Source of the DNA: Stieleria magnilauensis
Lineage (GTDB): Bacteria > Planctomycetota > Planctomycetia > Pirellulales > Pirellulaceae
Length of the DNA: 64,000 nucleotides
Direction of reading: 5' to 3'
Assembly (NCBI GenBank): GCA_007753675.1
Contig: CP036432.1
Location: forward strand, 3,570,394-3,634,393
Position 1 is the stretch's first letter. Every line of letters starts with the position of its first letter. Shown one piece after another: positions 7,947 through 17,031 of this stretch. The translations under genes and the position numbers were made by a program. The notes beneath the pieces were generated by a model, which was given only the letters and a program-made list of their open reading frames with translations, did not search any database and was not told where the DNA came from.

Positions 7947-9446
7947 ATGCGAATTGGTATTATCGCGCTACTGCACGAATCGAACACGTTTTCGTTTCAA
8001 CCAACCACCTTAAAATCGTTTCACCAGAACCTGTTATTAACAGGCGAATCGATTCGCACGGCCCTTGCGGATGCCCATCACGAGGTTGGTGGTTTCTTTG
8101 CCGGTCTCGACGAGAGTATTGACGCCAGTGTCAATGCGGGGAAAGCGGAAGCCGTTCCGCTGTTTGCCGCGCGAGCGTTACCATCGGGAACGATCCGCGC
8201 TGAGGCATTTGACTCGCTGGTCAGCCAACTGCTCGATTGTGTCCGCGAAAGCGAACCGCTCGATGGAATCCTTGTGGCTCCCCACGGCGCAACGGTTAGC
8301 GAAAACTACCCGGACGCCGACGGCCATTGGCTCAGTGAGTTGCGTCAACTGGTCGGCCCAGAGATGCCGATCATCGGAACGCTGGACGCGCATGCAAATT
8401 TGTCGCCGCTGATGGTGGAGAGCTGCACCGCATTGATCGCCTACCGCACCAATCCTCATCTGGACCAACGTGAACGAGGTTTGGAAGCCGCCAACATGAT
8501 CCTGCGAACGCTGCGCGGTGAGATAACGCCAGTCATGTCGGCTTGCTTTCCACCGATGGCGATCAGCATTGAAAAGCAATGCACCGAAGAACCGCCGCTG
8601 GATGCTCTGTATCGTGCCGCGAACGAGCAATTGAAAATGGAGGGCGTACTCTCGAACAGTATTTTGCTTGGCTTTCCCTACGCCGACGTGGAAGAAATGG
8701 GGGCTGCCACGATTGCCGTGACCGACGGACGCAGACGACTCGCCAGTCAGCTGGCGGACGAACTGGCTTCGTCGCTTTGGCAGTTGAGAACGCAATTTTG
8801 TAGCGAATTCACATCGGTCGACGAAGCGATCCGTCAATGCGAACAAACAGAACGCAGGATTTGTCTGCTGGACATGGGGGACAACGTTGGCGGAGGATCA
8901 GCGGCGGATGGGACGGAATTGCTGGGGGCGATTCATGCTCAGAAAATCGGACCGTCATTTGGTTGTCTGTATGATCCGGAGTCAGTCGCTTGCTGTGATC
9001 GAGCAGGTGTCGGATCGATCATTCGGCTCCGTGTTGGCGGGAAAACGGACGCTCAACACGGCGATCCGATCGACGTGACCGTCAAAGTGATCTCGCTCTG
9101 TGACGGCAAGTTTTGCGAATCAAAGCCTCGGCACGGTGGCATCACGGATTTTGATCAGGGGCGAACGGCAGTTTGTGAAACCGATCATGGATTGACGCTC
9201 ATGCTCACTTCCCGGCGGATGGTCCCGTTCAGCCTACAGCAGCTCAAGGGCTGTGGAGTCGATCCGATGCGGTTTCGAATTCTTGTCGCCAAGGGCGTCA
9301 ATGCACCGATTGCAGCCTATCGCGAGGTGTGTTCGTCCTTCATTCGAGTCAACACGCGGGGCGCCACTTGCGCGGACCTAAGCCGATTGACCTACAAGCA
9401 TCGTCGCCGTCCGATGTTTCCCATGGATCCTGAATCAACGCAATGA
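7947..9446 (+). CDS. M81-family metallopeptidase (MlrC-like)
   Basis: This 499-residue protein resembles MlrC, the enzyme that degrades linearised microcystin. It begins with RIGIIALLHESNTFS, the conserved start of the family. The metal-binding motif GTLDAHANLS follows near residue 147 and AYRTNPHLDQRERG near residue 170. The C-terminal MlrC_C domain begins about residue 310 (LLDMGDNVGGGSAADGTELL). Zinc ligands are expected at the Asp and His of the DAH motif and at the acidic residues near HLD. In planctomycetes such genes sit in catabolic operons, so the natural substrate is unlikely to be microcystin itself. The DapA-like gene follows after 12 bp. Confidence 0.87.
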   Translation: MRIGIIALLHESNTFSFQPTTLKSFHQNLLLTGESIRTALADAHHEVGGFFAGLDESIDASVNAGKAEAVPLFAARALPSGTIRAEAFDSLVSQLLDCVRESEPLDGILVAPHGATVSENYPDADGHWLSELRQLVGPEMPIIGTLDAHANLSPLMVESCTALIAYRTNPHLDQRERGLEAANMILRTLRGEITPVMSACFPPMAISIEKQCTEEPPLDALYRAANEQLKMEGVLSNSILLGFPYADVEEMGAATIAVTDGRRRLASQLADELASSLWQLRTQFCSEFTSVDEAIRQCEQTERRICLLDMGDNVGGGSAADGTELLGAIHAQKIGPSFGCLYDPESVACCDRAGVGSIIRLRVGGKTDAQHGDPIDVTVKVISLCDGKFCESKPRHGGITDFDQGRTAVCETDHGLTLMLTSRRMVPFSLQQLKGCGVDPMRFRILVAKGVNAPIAAYREVCSSFIRVNTRGATCADLSRLTYKHRRRPMFPMDPESTQ

Positions 9447-9458
9447 CCGGAGCGAATC

Positions 9459-10382
9459 ATGACGTCCTCAGCGACTAGCCAGCCCTTGCACGGAGTTCTT
9501 CCCGTTCTGCACACGCCATTGACCGAACAAGGCGAGATGGATCACGAATCGCTTCAGCGCGAAATCGACTGGGCGTTTGAGACAGGCGCCGATGGAGTCG
9601 TTGTTGCGATGGTCAGCGAGATCCTCCGGCTCGGCGACCGCGGACGGCGTGAGCTTGTTGAACAAGTGTGCGAAAGGGTGAGTGGTCGTGGAGACATCGT
9701 CATCAGCGTCGGAGCCGAGAGCACGGCCGGAGCGGTTGATTTCGCCCGACATGCGGAGGATTGGGGCGCTTCTGCCGTGATGGCAATCCCACCGGTTGCA
9801 ACGACACTGGGAGCCACGGCCACATGCGAGTATTTTTCTGCGATTGCCAGCAGTGTTTCAATTCCGCTGGTGGTTCAGGACGCATCGGGATACGTGGGTG
9901 CTGCAATCGACTTGGGCGTGTATCTCGAATTGCTCAATCGATTTGGCAGTCAGCGGATCTTTTTCAAACCCGAAGCCAGCCCGCTCGGTCCCAATCTCTC
10001 GAAACTTCGCGACGCAACCGATGGTCAAGCCAGGATCTTTGAGGGTTCCGGCGGGATCAACCTTGTCGATTGTCATCGCCGCGGCATTGTTGGGACCATG
10101 CCGGGTACCGATTTGCTAGACGGAATCGTCGCGCTTTGGGACGCACTTCAAGCAGGTGACGAGAAACGCACGTACGCATTGTCTCTGCCCATCGTGGCGA
10201 TCGTTGCGTTGCAGATCCAAGCCGGCCTGGACGGTTTCTTGGCAATCGAAAAGTATTTGATGCAAAAACGAGGGCTGTTCCGCAATGCGCACCAAATTCA
10301 ACCTGTCGCGTGGACCCTTGACGAAGAAACCCGAGCCGAAGTCGATCGTCTATTCGCGCTCCTGCAGGCCGCGATCGAATGA
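9459..10382 (+). CDS. Dihydrodipicolinate synthase/N-acetylneuraminate lyase-family aldolase
   Basis: This 307-residue TIM barrel has the early [17 protein letters not shown] strand typical of the DapA/NanA family. The Schiff-base lysine is probably in IFFKPEASP (about residue 169) and the active-site Tyr in QDASGYVG near residue 145. The GTMPGTDL loop follows near residue 210. The family carries out pyruvate-dependent aldol condensation or cleavage. Together with the RraA-like protein and the SDR it suggests a route that splits a keto-acid. Translation is probably coupled to the M81 gene (12-bp gap). Confidence 0.86.
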   Translation: MTSSATSQPLHGVLPVLHTPLTEQGEMDHESLQREIDWAFETGADGVVVAMVSEILRLGDRGRRELVEQVCERVSGRGDIVISVGAESTAGAVDFARHAEDWGASAVMAIPPVATTLGATATCEYFSAIASSVSIPLVVQDASGYVGAAIDLGVYLELLNRFGSQRIFFKPEASPLGPNLSKLRDATDGQARIFEGSGGINLVDCHRRGIVGTMPGTDLLDGIVALWDALQAGDEKRTYALSLPIVAIVALQIQAGLDGFLAIEKYLMQKRGLFRNAHQIQPVAWTLDEETRAEVDRLFALLQAAIE

Positions 10383-10444
10383 CGTCTCCCATCACGCCGA
10401 TTCGCCCTCTATCCCAGGCCTGGCCGAACCTGCCCTCACCCAAT

Positions 10445-10702
10445 TGGTGCCATCGGCTGTCTTAGTTTCTGTCAATGGCGAGTGATGGCTCGCCCGGAAG
10501 TTTTCTTGGTTTTGCATCTTTGGCTCTGGTTGGTGAGATTCAGCTCAGGGTGGTATTGAGGGGGGCTGACGCTCGTTCGGGACTCAACGAAACGGGCTCA
10601 CCAAACGTCTTGTTGTATGAAGGGGGTGAGTGACTTCCGATGCGACACGTATGCATGTGGGACTTTGCCATGTCGGACATATGCCAGTGTTGCCCCAGAG
10701 GC
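10445..10702 (-). ncRNA. Candidate bridge/seek RNA region of IS110 copy 1
   Basis: This is the 258-bp 3' noncoding end of the element, conserved with copy 2 although it encodes no protein. It is known that IS110-family recombinases use an RNA from a noncoding end to choose donor and target, and that in the IS1111 group it comes from the 3' end. That this particular stretch makes such an RNA is inference from layout and conservation; no structure was computed. One of the few differences between copies is ATA versus CGG in a segment near 10680 (copy 2: near 18017). Confidence 0.35.
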
Positions 10703-11665
10703 CTATCCCGCAGGCGCGAGAGTGGATTCACGCCAAGGCGTTCCTTCGCGCACCATGACATTCAGCGTTACCAAGAGCTTTCGCATCACCGCCACGATCG
10801 CCACCTTCGGCGGCTTGCCTTTGGCCAGCAGGCGTTGGTAGAACGCTTTCATGATCGAATTGTGTCGCGTGGCAACCAAAGCGGCCATGTAAAGCACTTT
10901 GCGGACCAGGGAGCGACCGGCAAACGTGCTGCGTTTGCCTTCCTTTTGGCCGCTATCACGGACGATCGGCGCGACGCCAACGAGCTTGGCAATTTGGCCG
11001 CGGTTGAGCGAGCCTAGTTCGGGGAGCTCGGCCAGAAACATCGCGACCGTTGCGGTGCCGACACCGGGGCACGAAGCGAGCAGCGCTGCTCGCTCTGACA
11101 GGGGTTGGCTGGCATCGATCAGCGCGGCAATTTTCTTCTCAATCCCCACGATTTGCCGTTTATAGAAGTCCAACGCTTCCTGGATGACTTCACGCACTTC
11201 CTCGTCGCGGGCTTGGGCAAGGCGGTTCCGTTCGGCCGACTGTTGCGAGAGAATTTGATCACGTCGATGCACCAGCGCCTTGAGCTTGCGTTCTTCGGGA
11301 GAAGGTTTCTCACGCAACTTTGGCGTGACGACCTCACCAAACCGGGCGATCATTCTGGCGTCGATCGGATCGTTCTTTTCGATCAGTCCGATCCCTTTGG
11401 CGAACGATCGCACCTGCGCGGGGTTGCACACGCAACAATCCGTGTCGGCTTCGTGCAAAGCGTCCACCAGATTGCTTTCGTAGCCTCCGGTGGCTTCCAT
11501 CACCACGATTGTCTTGGCACGCTTGCGGCGGAGAAGTTTGATCCACGCGTTGATTGCTTCCGGTGTGTTATCGATCGTTTGATGTACTTTTGCCACCGAA
11601 TCGAAGAGATCAAGTTTGCGGCTTGCGACGTCAACCCCAATGAATCTTTTGTAAACTGTCGTCAT
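10703..11665 (-). CDS. IS110-family transposase (DEDD recombinase), copy 1
   Basis: The protein has 320 residues from ATG 11665, preceded by a conserved leader; an upstream in-frame ATG at 11752 lies outside the shared element. The N-terminal RuvC-like DEDD domain shows IGVDVASRKLDLFD (Asp12), VVMEATGGYES (Glu57) and NDPIDARMIARF (Asp99/Asp102). A central coiled coil follows. The C-terminal Tnp_20 domain has GVGTATVAMFLAELPELG, and the catalytic serine is in FAGRSLVRKVLY (Ser252). It differs from copy 2 in only a few residues (for example PEERKL versus PEQRKL, RQIVG versus RQIAG). All key residues are present. Confidence 0.95.
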   Translation of the reverse strand: MTTVYKRFIGVDVASRKLDLFDSVAKVHQTIDNTPEAINAWIKLLRRKRAKTIVVMEATGGYESNLVDALHEADTDCCVCNPAQVRSFAKGIGLIEKNDPIDARMIARFGEVVTPKLREKPSPEERKLKALVHRRDQILSQQSAERNRLAQARDEEVREVIQEALDFYKRQIVGIEKKIAALIDASQPLSERAALLASCPGVGTATVAMFLAELPELGSLNRGQIAKLVGVAPIVRDSGQKEGKRSTFAGRSLVRKVLYMAALVATRHNSIMKAFYQRLLAKGKPPKVAIVAVMRKLLVTLNVMVREGTPWRESTLAPAG

Positions 11666-11710
11666 CGTTTGGTCCCTGGATAGTAGTGCGAGCTCACACT
11701 TGCCGGTGGC

Positions 11711-12423
11711 ACCCTTCATCCACCAGGGCATGTCGACCGGACAGCCCCGCATCCAAACCGTCGGCTTTGCAAATCCACTGGCCGCAGTTCATCAGCGTTG
11801 TGCTGGCAACGGCGTCTTGATCTCATTGGTACACTTCAAACATCCGTGGGCGCTCGACTCCCAAGGAACGGAGCGTCGTGCGTTTGATCGGGTTCGTCTT
11901 TCAATAAAAGAAAAACACCTTCGACCACACGACGCGAGTGACGGGAAAGTCATGCGCCTGTGGATCACTCAATGGGCCGCGAGAGATCAAAACGTCGATC
12001 GAACCAAAACGCTGACGACCTGCGGCCGGAGGATTCGCGAAGCGGGCGCCAGCCTTCCGGGCTGGAGTCACGCGTTTGCCCCACCCATCGACGCCGCACG
12101 TCAACCGTCGAAGCGGAAAGCAAATCGATTAAGTTCAACGCAGCGTCTATTCGTCTGCCGCGTCTGTGCTAAAGACTGCGTGGCTGTGCGTTGGTGCCGT
12201 CCGGAGGCGGCAACCCGCACGCCGAGCTCAATGCAAAAGAGGGCATGATTTGGTGCCCCCCACCAAACCTTGACGCCATTGAAGCTCAAAACGTCAACAC
12301 TTCAACCGATCCGGGCATTCAAACCCAAACCACCAACACCGTCGAAGCCACCGGTTTGCTGAACAACAGCGGAAGCGAGAGTATAATCACGTTCTAACGC
12401 TCTTTGAATCGGGGAAAAGCTCT
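11711..12423. other. 713-bp region without a convincing gene; holds a partial palindromic-repeat end
   Basis: Open frames here lack an RBS and recognisable protein character. Around 12244-12275 a stretch (CATGATTTGGTGCC...CCACCAAACC) matches the left end of the ~105-bp repeats at 14371 and 16680, so it looks like a decayed copy. The end of the region, 12395-12423, carries a plausible leader (GGGGAAAAGCTCT) for the next gene. Confidence 0.5.
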
Positions 12424-14265
12424 ATGGACCGAATGACCCTCGCAGCGTTGGCTGTCTTTTCGCTGTTCGGCGCCATTGCTGCCGCTGACGAATTTCACCC
12501 CCGGCCAGACGAAGCGACTTTGAAAGATACTGAACGACTCTATCGGCGCGTTGGCGTAGAGAAGGACTGGCATTCAATTCATGTTGTTGGCAATCACGGC
12601 TATCGAATTGAGGGCAACACCGTTATCGAAGTTGCCGTTTCCGACAAGCCGAAACAGCGTAAGGCGAGTGTGCCGGCAGACTATCGCCTCCGCTGGCTGG
12701 ACGCTGCCGAAGGGATCGCCTTCATCGTCGCTGACCGTGACGTTGCGAAACTCGATCCAGACGATCCTAAATCGAATCGCGTATTCCACCGACTTGATCT
12801 CGATTCGATGGAGTGGCTTGATCCGTTCAAATTGCCAGAACCCTCGATCAAATCAACACACCAGCAGAGAATTTTTCTGGGCCAGCACGCGAACGAAAAG
12901 CCACAAACTCTGGTGCTCGCAGATCATTTGCTCGTCACACCCAAGGGTGTCGTGGTGCTTTCTTCGGAAAGCGACGTGTATCGTGACGAATCGTTTCCAG
13001 ACTTCCCGCAGCGTGAATTGATCGGCTACCACGTTAGTTGCTTTTCGGCCAGAGAAACCGAAGCAAAGTGGGACGCCATCATCCGCAACGGCAATCCGGC
13101 AAATCGCAGTGTCGGTTTTGCGATGTCGTCCTACGGCGATTCGATAGATCGACTCACATATGTCTCTTCTCCCCACGACAATGACCTGATCCTTGTACTC
13201 CCCAGCGAATGCGATCCGCTCATTTGCGTGACTGCTGCTGACGGAAAAGTACGCTGGCGAATTCCGGCGATTTGGGAGTACGAGCGGGGCTTCTTCGGTC
13301 CCAGCGTCTTCGAGCACTACATTGAGCGATTCGGGCTGGACTCTATGACCGTCCAATCGGCAAAGAGTTCGGTGCTGCCCGGCAACGAGAAGGTCGACAG
13401 GAAGGAACTCCGCATGAGAATCCAATCGAAGGTGCAAGGACGCCGCAAGCTGACCGCCGCTCGCAAGGCTTTTTACGCCCGATACCAAGGTCGGATCACT
13501 GGCGGGCCTTTCGTCGCGTCTCACGCTGACCGCTTTGGAAGCCCTAGGATTTACATGGCGGCAGCACGTTCGCTCAAGCCCGAACCGGGCTGTATGGAGC
13601 AACCGGAGCACGCACTTATCTACGAGATCGAACCCAGCGGTGACGGAGCAGAGATAACTGGCATGACCCGACTGCCGCGCGCCGTGATTAGTCAGCCCTA
13701 TCGAAAAGTCCCCGGCGGCGTCGTGCTGTCGTGCGAGAAGGGCTGCATGGTCCGGTTGCGGACATACGAACCGGTATTCGGTGGGATAATGGGTCCAGGG
13801 AGAGCGGCCGACGACCTAGTGCTCCAAGTTGACTGGTATCGAGAATACCTGATGCACAGCCCCTCTGCGTGGCTCTATGCCGATCCGCGTACCGACGTTG
13901 CCGGCTTTTCAAAGGCGAGGCTTTTTCGCCCGAGCAGAGCGTACGTCCGCAAGAAGGAAGACGAGGTTTACCAATTGCAAATCAACGCGGTCGATTTGCG
14001 AACCGGCTTGGACGGCGACCTGACACTTTCTGTCCCGTTCAAAGGAAGTCTCCCTCTTCCCGAAGCGGGTCTTAGCTCATTCAATCGAGGTACGGCCACA
14101 GAGCGGTTCTACGCCCACGGCCCGCACGCCATTTGGATCGACCGCCTCAGTGTCGAAGGCGAAAGGTTGAAAGTCGTGGTAGCTCACGACAACTCCTACA
14201 CAGAACTGTCCTTCGACCTGTCAGCAATGCTTGCCGACGAAGTGAGCGTCAAAAGGGACAAATGA
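12424..14265 (+). CDS. Exported protein of unknown function, 613 residues
   Basis: It begins with a clear Sec signal peptide: MDRMTLAALAVFSLFGAIAA, with cleavage probably in the AIAA-ADEF region. The mature part is ~590 residues of mixed, hydrophilic sequence with no transmembrane segment and no motif I recognise. It has several blocks with strand-like alternation and scattered Cys residues (DPLICV, EKGCMV). It is flanked by mobile DNA on both sides (IS110 copy 1 upstream, a palindromic repeat downstream) and has no operon partner. A planctomycete-specific periplasmic protein is the simplest description. Confidence 0.65.
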   Translation: MDRMTLAALAVFSLFGAIAAADEFHPRPDEATLKDTERLYRRVGVEKDWHSIHVVGNHGYRIEGNTVIEVAVSDKPKQRKASVPADYRLRWLDAAEGIAFIVADRDVAKLDPDDPKSNRVFHRLDLDSMEWLDPFKLPEPSIKSTHQQRIFLGQHANEKPQTLVLADHLLVTPKGVVVLSSESDVYRDESFPDFPQRELIGYHVSCFSARETEAKWDAIIRNGNPANRSVGFAMSSYGDSIDRLTYVSSPHDNDLILVLPSECDPLICVTAADGKVRWRIPAIWEYERGFFGPSVFEHYIERFGLDSMTVQSAKSSVLPGNEKVDRKELRMRIQSKVQGRRKLTAARKAFYARYQGRITGGPFVASHADRFGSPRIYMAAARSLKPEPGCMEQPEHALIYEIEPSGDGAEITGMTRLPRAVISQPYRKVPGGVVLSCEKGCMVRLRTYEPVFGGIMGPGRAADDLVLQVDWYREYLMHSPSAWLYADPRTDVAGFSKARLFRPSRAYVRKKEDEVYQLQINAVDLRTGLDGDLTLSVPFKGSLPLPEAGLSSFNRGTATERFYAHGPHAIWIDRLSVEGERLKVVVAHDNSYTELSFDLSAMLADEVSVKRDK

Positions 14266-14370
14266 TCCCATTTGCCGGCCTGTGATCGTGCGCCTGCCAA
14301 ATAGCGTCAGCATTGGCCCAAGCTCAAAAGCCCTTTGTTTCCACGGTTCATTGCCCAGAAAAGAATGATG

Positions 14371-14475
14371 ACATGATTTGGTCCCACCCACCAAACCAGG
14401 ACGGCAACGAAGACGAACGCTCCCACTAGCAACTCAGCAGGAGGGACGCACAGATCACACGTGGTGGGTGGCACC
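14371..14475. repeat. ~105-bp palindromic repeat (MITE-like), copy 1
   Basis: Begins ACATGATTTGG.CCCACCCACCAAACC and ends CACGTGGTGGGTGGCACC, so CCACCCACCA and TGGTGGGTGG form complementary ends. An internal CTAGCAACTCAGC segment is conserved. It matches 16680-16783 with roughly 90% identity by eye. It encodes nothing. The remaining ~300 bp between the flanking genes shows no gene. Confidence 0.8.
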
Positions 14476-14667
14476 ATTCATCGCGATGCTATTCGAATGT
14501 CGCGATGGTGTTATCTCTCGATGTCGGGTGTTAGCGGCTTAGTGGCGTTTTCCGTGTAGAACAGGAAGCCCCCGACAGGCCACTCTTCGTCCTGCTTGCT
14601 CGCACTTATCCCGCGACGTAAACTCTCTGTTGCCTTTCACGTTGTTTGAATCGCCACCGAGGACAAT

Positions 14668-15495
14668 ATGGCTTCCGGATTAAGAGTGAAGCATTTCAAA
14701 GTTCGCGGTTCTTCCGATGACGGGATTACGGTGCATCAATGGGAGTCGGTCGAACACACTTGGCCGAATCACTCACACCCTGAATACAAACTGGGCGTTT
14801 CCGAAGGCGGAACGGGAACGTTTTTTTATCGTGGCCAGCGATACTTCACCGGACCGGGGAAGCTGCTTGTCATTCACCCCAACGAAGTGCATTCGTGCAC
14901 GGCTACCGGAGCGTGGCGTTATCTCTATGCTGCCCCAAACGTCATCGCCAGTATCGTCAAGACGTTTGACCGCAACGGTGATATCGAACCATTGCTGCTG
15001 CCCCCGGTCATCGACGACACGCAACTTGTGGAGCTCGTTTTGCAGGCTCACCGGGCGATGGACGACGGAGATCCGCAGTTGGATCAGGAATCAGCCTTTT
15101 ATGAAGCCATCTGTGAGCTTTTAGTGCGGCACGCGTCAATGCCGGACATTCCGAAAAAGCGGGGACGTGCGAACATTCGCAGAGTCAAGGAGAGCTTGGA
15201 AGCGAAATTCCGCGAGAATGTCTCGCTTCACGAACTCGCCCAATTGGCTGGGACCTCCGCCCCGTATCTAAGCCGCGTCTTCTCCAAAGAGGTCGGCATT
15301 CCCATCCAGGCCTATCTCTCTCAAATCCGAGTGCGTCGTGCGCAGCAGATGTTGATGGCTGGTGAGACGCTAGCTAATGTCGCCTACGATGCCGGTTTCG
15401 CGGACCAGTCGCACTTCACGCGGCATTTCAAACGATTCATCGGGGTCGCGCCGGGAGCGTATTCCAAGGCGGTGAATCCATCGAGCAACTCCTGA
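14668..15495 (+). CDS. AraC-family transcriptional regulator
   Basis: This 275-residue protein has an N-terminal AraC-type cupin effector-binding domain (about residues 15-140; HSHPEYKLG and LLVIHPNEVHSC are the usual strands). Its C-terminal double helix-turn-helix occupies about residues 168-268. The first HTH is in NVSLHELAQLAGTSAPYLSRVF and the second in LANVAYDAGFADQSHFTRHFKRF, with the family signature intact. It probably senses a small molecule. An SDR gene follows 380 bp downstream on the same strand and is a candidate target. Confidence 0.92.
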   Translation: MASGLRVKHFKVRGSSDDGITVHQWESVEHTWPNHSHPEYKLGVSEGGTGTFFYRGQRYFTGPGKLLVIHPNEVHSCTATGAWRYLYAAPNVIASIVKTFDRNGDIEPLLLPPVIDDTQLVELVLQAHRAMDDGDPQLDQESAFYEAICELLVRHASMPDIPKKRGRANIRRVKESLEAKFRENVSLHELAQLAGTSAPYLSRVFSKEVGIPIQAYLSQIRVRRAQQMLMAGETLANVAYDAGFADQSHFTRHFKRFIGVAPGAYSKAVNPSSNS

Positions 15496-15874
15496 CGCGC
15501 CGTCGCAACCCCAAAGCCGTCCGGTGTCAGGCGCAATCGATCGCGAAAAATCGGATGGCTCGCGCCCTTCCGCTAAGAAATCCACCGTTTTGATGCCAAA
15601 GTGGACGGGCGCTGGGGACGATCCTCAGGTCCTGAGCCCGCGCCAATCCTTGCGGTCCATTCGTTTGACGGCGCGCAAAATCGTTCAAGAAGCTTCCCGG
15701 GCACTTCCCTAAACTCATGACGTTGAAGGGCTACCAGTCAGCCCCGTCTGTTGAAGTATTCGCTTCGACACCCATCCGTGAACGCCAGGGAATCAATCCA
15801 GTCGCAAGTCGCTGATTGGACCTGGACAACAAACACAACACACTTTTCTACAACACCAATAGGATAAGAATTCG
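15496..15874. other. 379-bp intergenic region, nothing convincing
   Basis: Only very short open frames occur, without RBS. The final ~40 bp (ACAACACCAATAGGATAAGAATTCG) provide a weak GGA-type RBS for the SDR. It could hold the promoter controlled by the AraC regulator. Confidence 0.4.
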
Positions 15875-16663
15875 ATGAATCTTGAACTCAACCATAAAAC
15901 AGCACTGGTCACCGCATCAACAGGCGGAATCGGTCTGGCGATCGCGACTCGCCTGGCTGCCGAAGGGGCAACAACAATCGTCAATGGTCGCAGCGAAGCG
16001 AGCGTCGACAAGGCGATTGGAAAAATTCGCGAGAACCAACCGAAGGCCGACCTGATCGGGCTGGTTTCCGACAATGGGACGGCCGAAGGCGTCGCACGAA
16101 CGATCGCCGAACATCCGCAGATCGATATCCTGGTCAATAATCTGGGCATTTTCGAAGCGGTTGATTTTTTCGACCTGACGGACGAAGCGTGGCAGCACAT
16201 CTTTGACATCAACGTGATGAGCGGTGTGCGTCTTGCACGGCACTATCTGAAGGAAATGCTGGAGCGAAACACCGGACGCATTATCTTTATCAGCAGCGAA
16301 TCCGGCGTCGTGCCGGCTCCGGAAATGCCTCACTACGCGATGACGAAGACAGCACAACTTGCCGTCTCGCGCAGTCTGGCTCAATTGACCAAGGGAAGCT
16401 CCGTTACGGTGAACACCGTCATGCCTGGATCGACGTTAACGCCAGGTGTGAAGGAATTCGTCAGCAACCTTTTCCCCGACGAGCCCTACGATTCAGCTGA
16501 GAAACGATTCATGGCAGACAATCGGCCGACCTCGTTGATTCAAAGATTGATAGAACCGGAAGAGATTGCCAACATGGTTGCGTTTGTTGCCAGCCCACTC
16601 GCATCGGCGATCAACGGAGCACCCATACGAGTCGACGGAGGACTCATTCCAACGATTGCTTAA
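15875..16663 (+). CDS. Short-chain dehydrogenase/reductase (SDR)
   Basis: This 262-residue classical SDR has the TASTGGIG nucleotide-binding motif (about residues 13-20; the first Gly of TGxxxGxG is replaced by Ala), NNLG (about 89-92), catalytic Ser in ISSESG, and Tyr-x3-Lys in HYAMTKTAQ (about residues 150-154). The C-terminal [11 protein letters not shown] is canonical. It resembles FabG-like or oxidoreductase SDRs of unknown substrate. Its only same-strand neighbour is the upstream AraC regulator, suggesting an inducible regulator-enzyme pair. Confidence 0.87.
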   Translation: MNLELNHKTALVTASTGGIGLAIATRLAAEGATTIVNGRSEASVDKAIGKIRENQPKADLIGLVSDNGTAEGVARTIAEHPQIDILVNNLGIFEAVDFFDLTDEAWQHIFDINVMSGVRLARHYLKEMLERNTGRIIFISSESGVVPAPEMPHYAMTKTAQLAVSRSLAQLTKGSSVTVNTVMPGSTLTPGVKEFVSNLFPDEPYDSAEKRFMADNRPTSLIQRLIEPEEIANMVAFVASPLASAINGAPIRVDGGLIPTIA

Positions 16664-16679
16664 CGGTGTCAGAAAGGAA

Positions 16680-16783
16680 ACATGATTTGATGCCACCCAC
16701 CAAACCGGGACGCAACGAAGACCAACGCTCCCGCTAGCAACTCAGCTGGCGGGACGCACGGATCACACGTGGTGGGTAGTGTC
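16680..16783. repeat. ~105-bp palindromic repeat (MITE-like), copy 2
   Basis: Second copy of the repeat at 14371-14475, same orientation, starting 16 bp after the SDR stop. The ends CCACCCACCA and TGGTGGGTAG pair. The two copies bracket the AraC-SDR pair. Confidence 0.8.
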
Positions 16784-16864
16784 TTGGAAACGGCGGCTCG
16801 ACCTCGCTGTCCACGATTGAATTCGTTTTCAAGCTGGGCTTACGCGTGAGCCATGATTCGAAAA

Positions 16865-16893
16865 GTGCCTGCCGGTTAGCTGCCGGCAGGCAC
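16865..16893 (-). terminator. Strong hairpin, terminator-like on the minus strand
   Basis: A perfect 11-bp stem (GTGCCTGCCGG / CCGGCAGGCAC) with a 7-nt loop, followed on the minus strand by TTTTC. It lies between the palindromic repeat and IS110 copy 2, with no gene immediately upstream on the minus strand. It may instead be a remnant palindromic element. Confidence 0.35.
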
Positions 16894-17031
16894 GCGGACT
16901 CGGTAGATCGTTGTGGGTAGACACCCGATGTCGTGTGCCATCTAGATCGCCGGTCCGTTTCGTTCTCAGCCCGAACAGCCGAGGGAGCCACCGACAAGTG
17001 TGAGCTCGCACTACTATCCAGGGACCAAACG

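Larger units (their letters stand above)
10445..11710 (-). mobile_element. IS110-family (IS1111-like layout) element, copy 1
   Basis: The limits are inferred by comparing this copy with the inverted copy at 16986-18327. Similarity begins ~45 bp before the transposase start (GCCACCGrCAAGTGTGAGC) and continues ~255 bp past its stop, to GATGGCACCA. The flanks then diverge. There are no evident terminal inverted repeats, as expected for the family. The short 5' and long 3' noncoding ends resemble the IS1111 group. The exact boundaries may be off by several bases. Confidence 0.85.

Noticed and set aside
11105-11683. 192-residue protein opposite the IS110 transposase
   Set aside because: Antisense shadow of the transposase; it appears identically at both copies only because the DNA is duplicated.
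11700-12248. 182-residue protein after IS110 copy 1
   Set aside because: No RBS or domain character, and it starts across the IS boundary in repeat-containing DNA.
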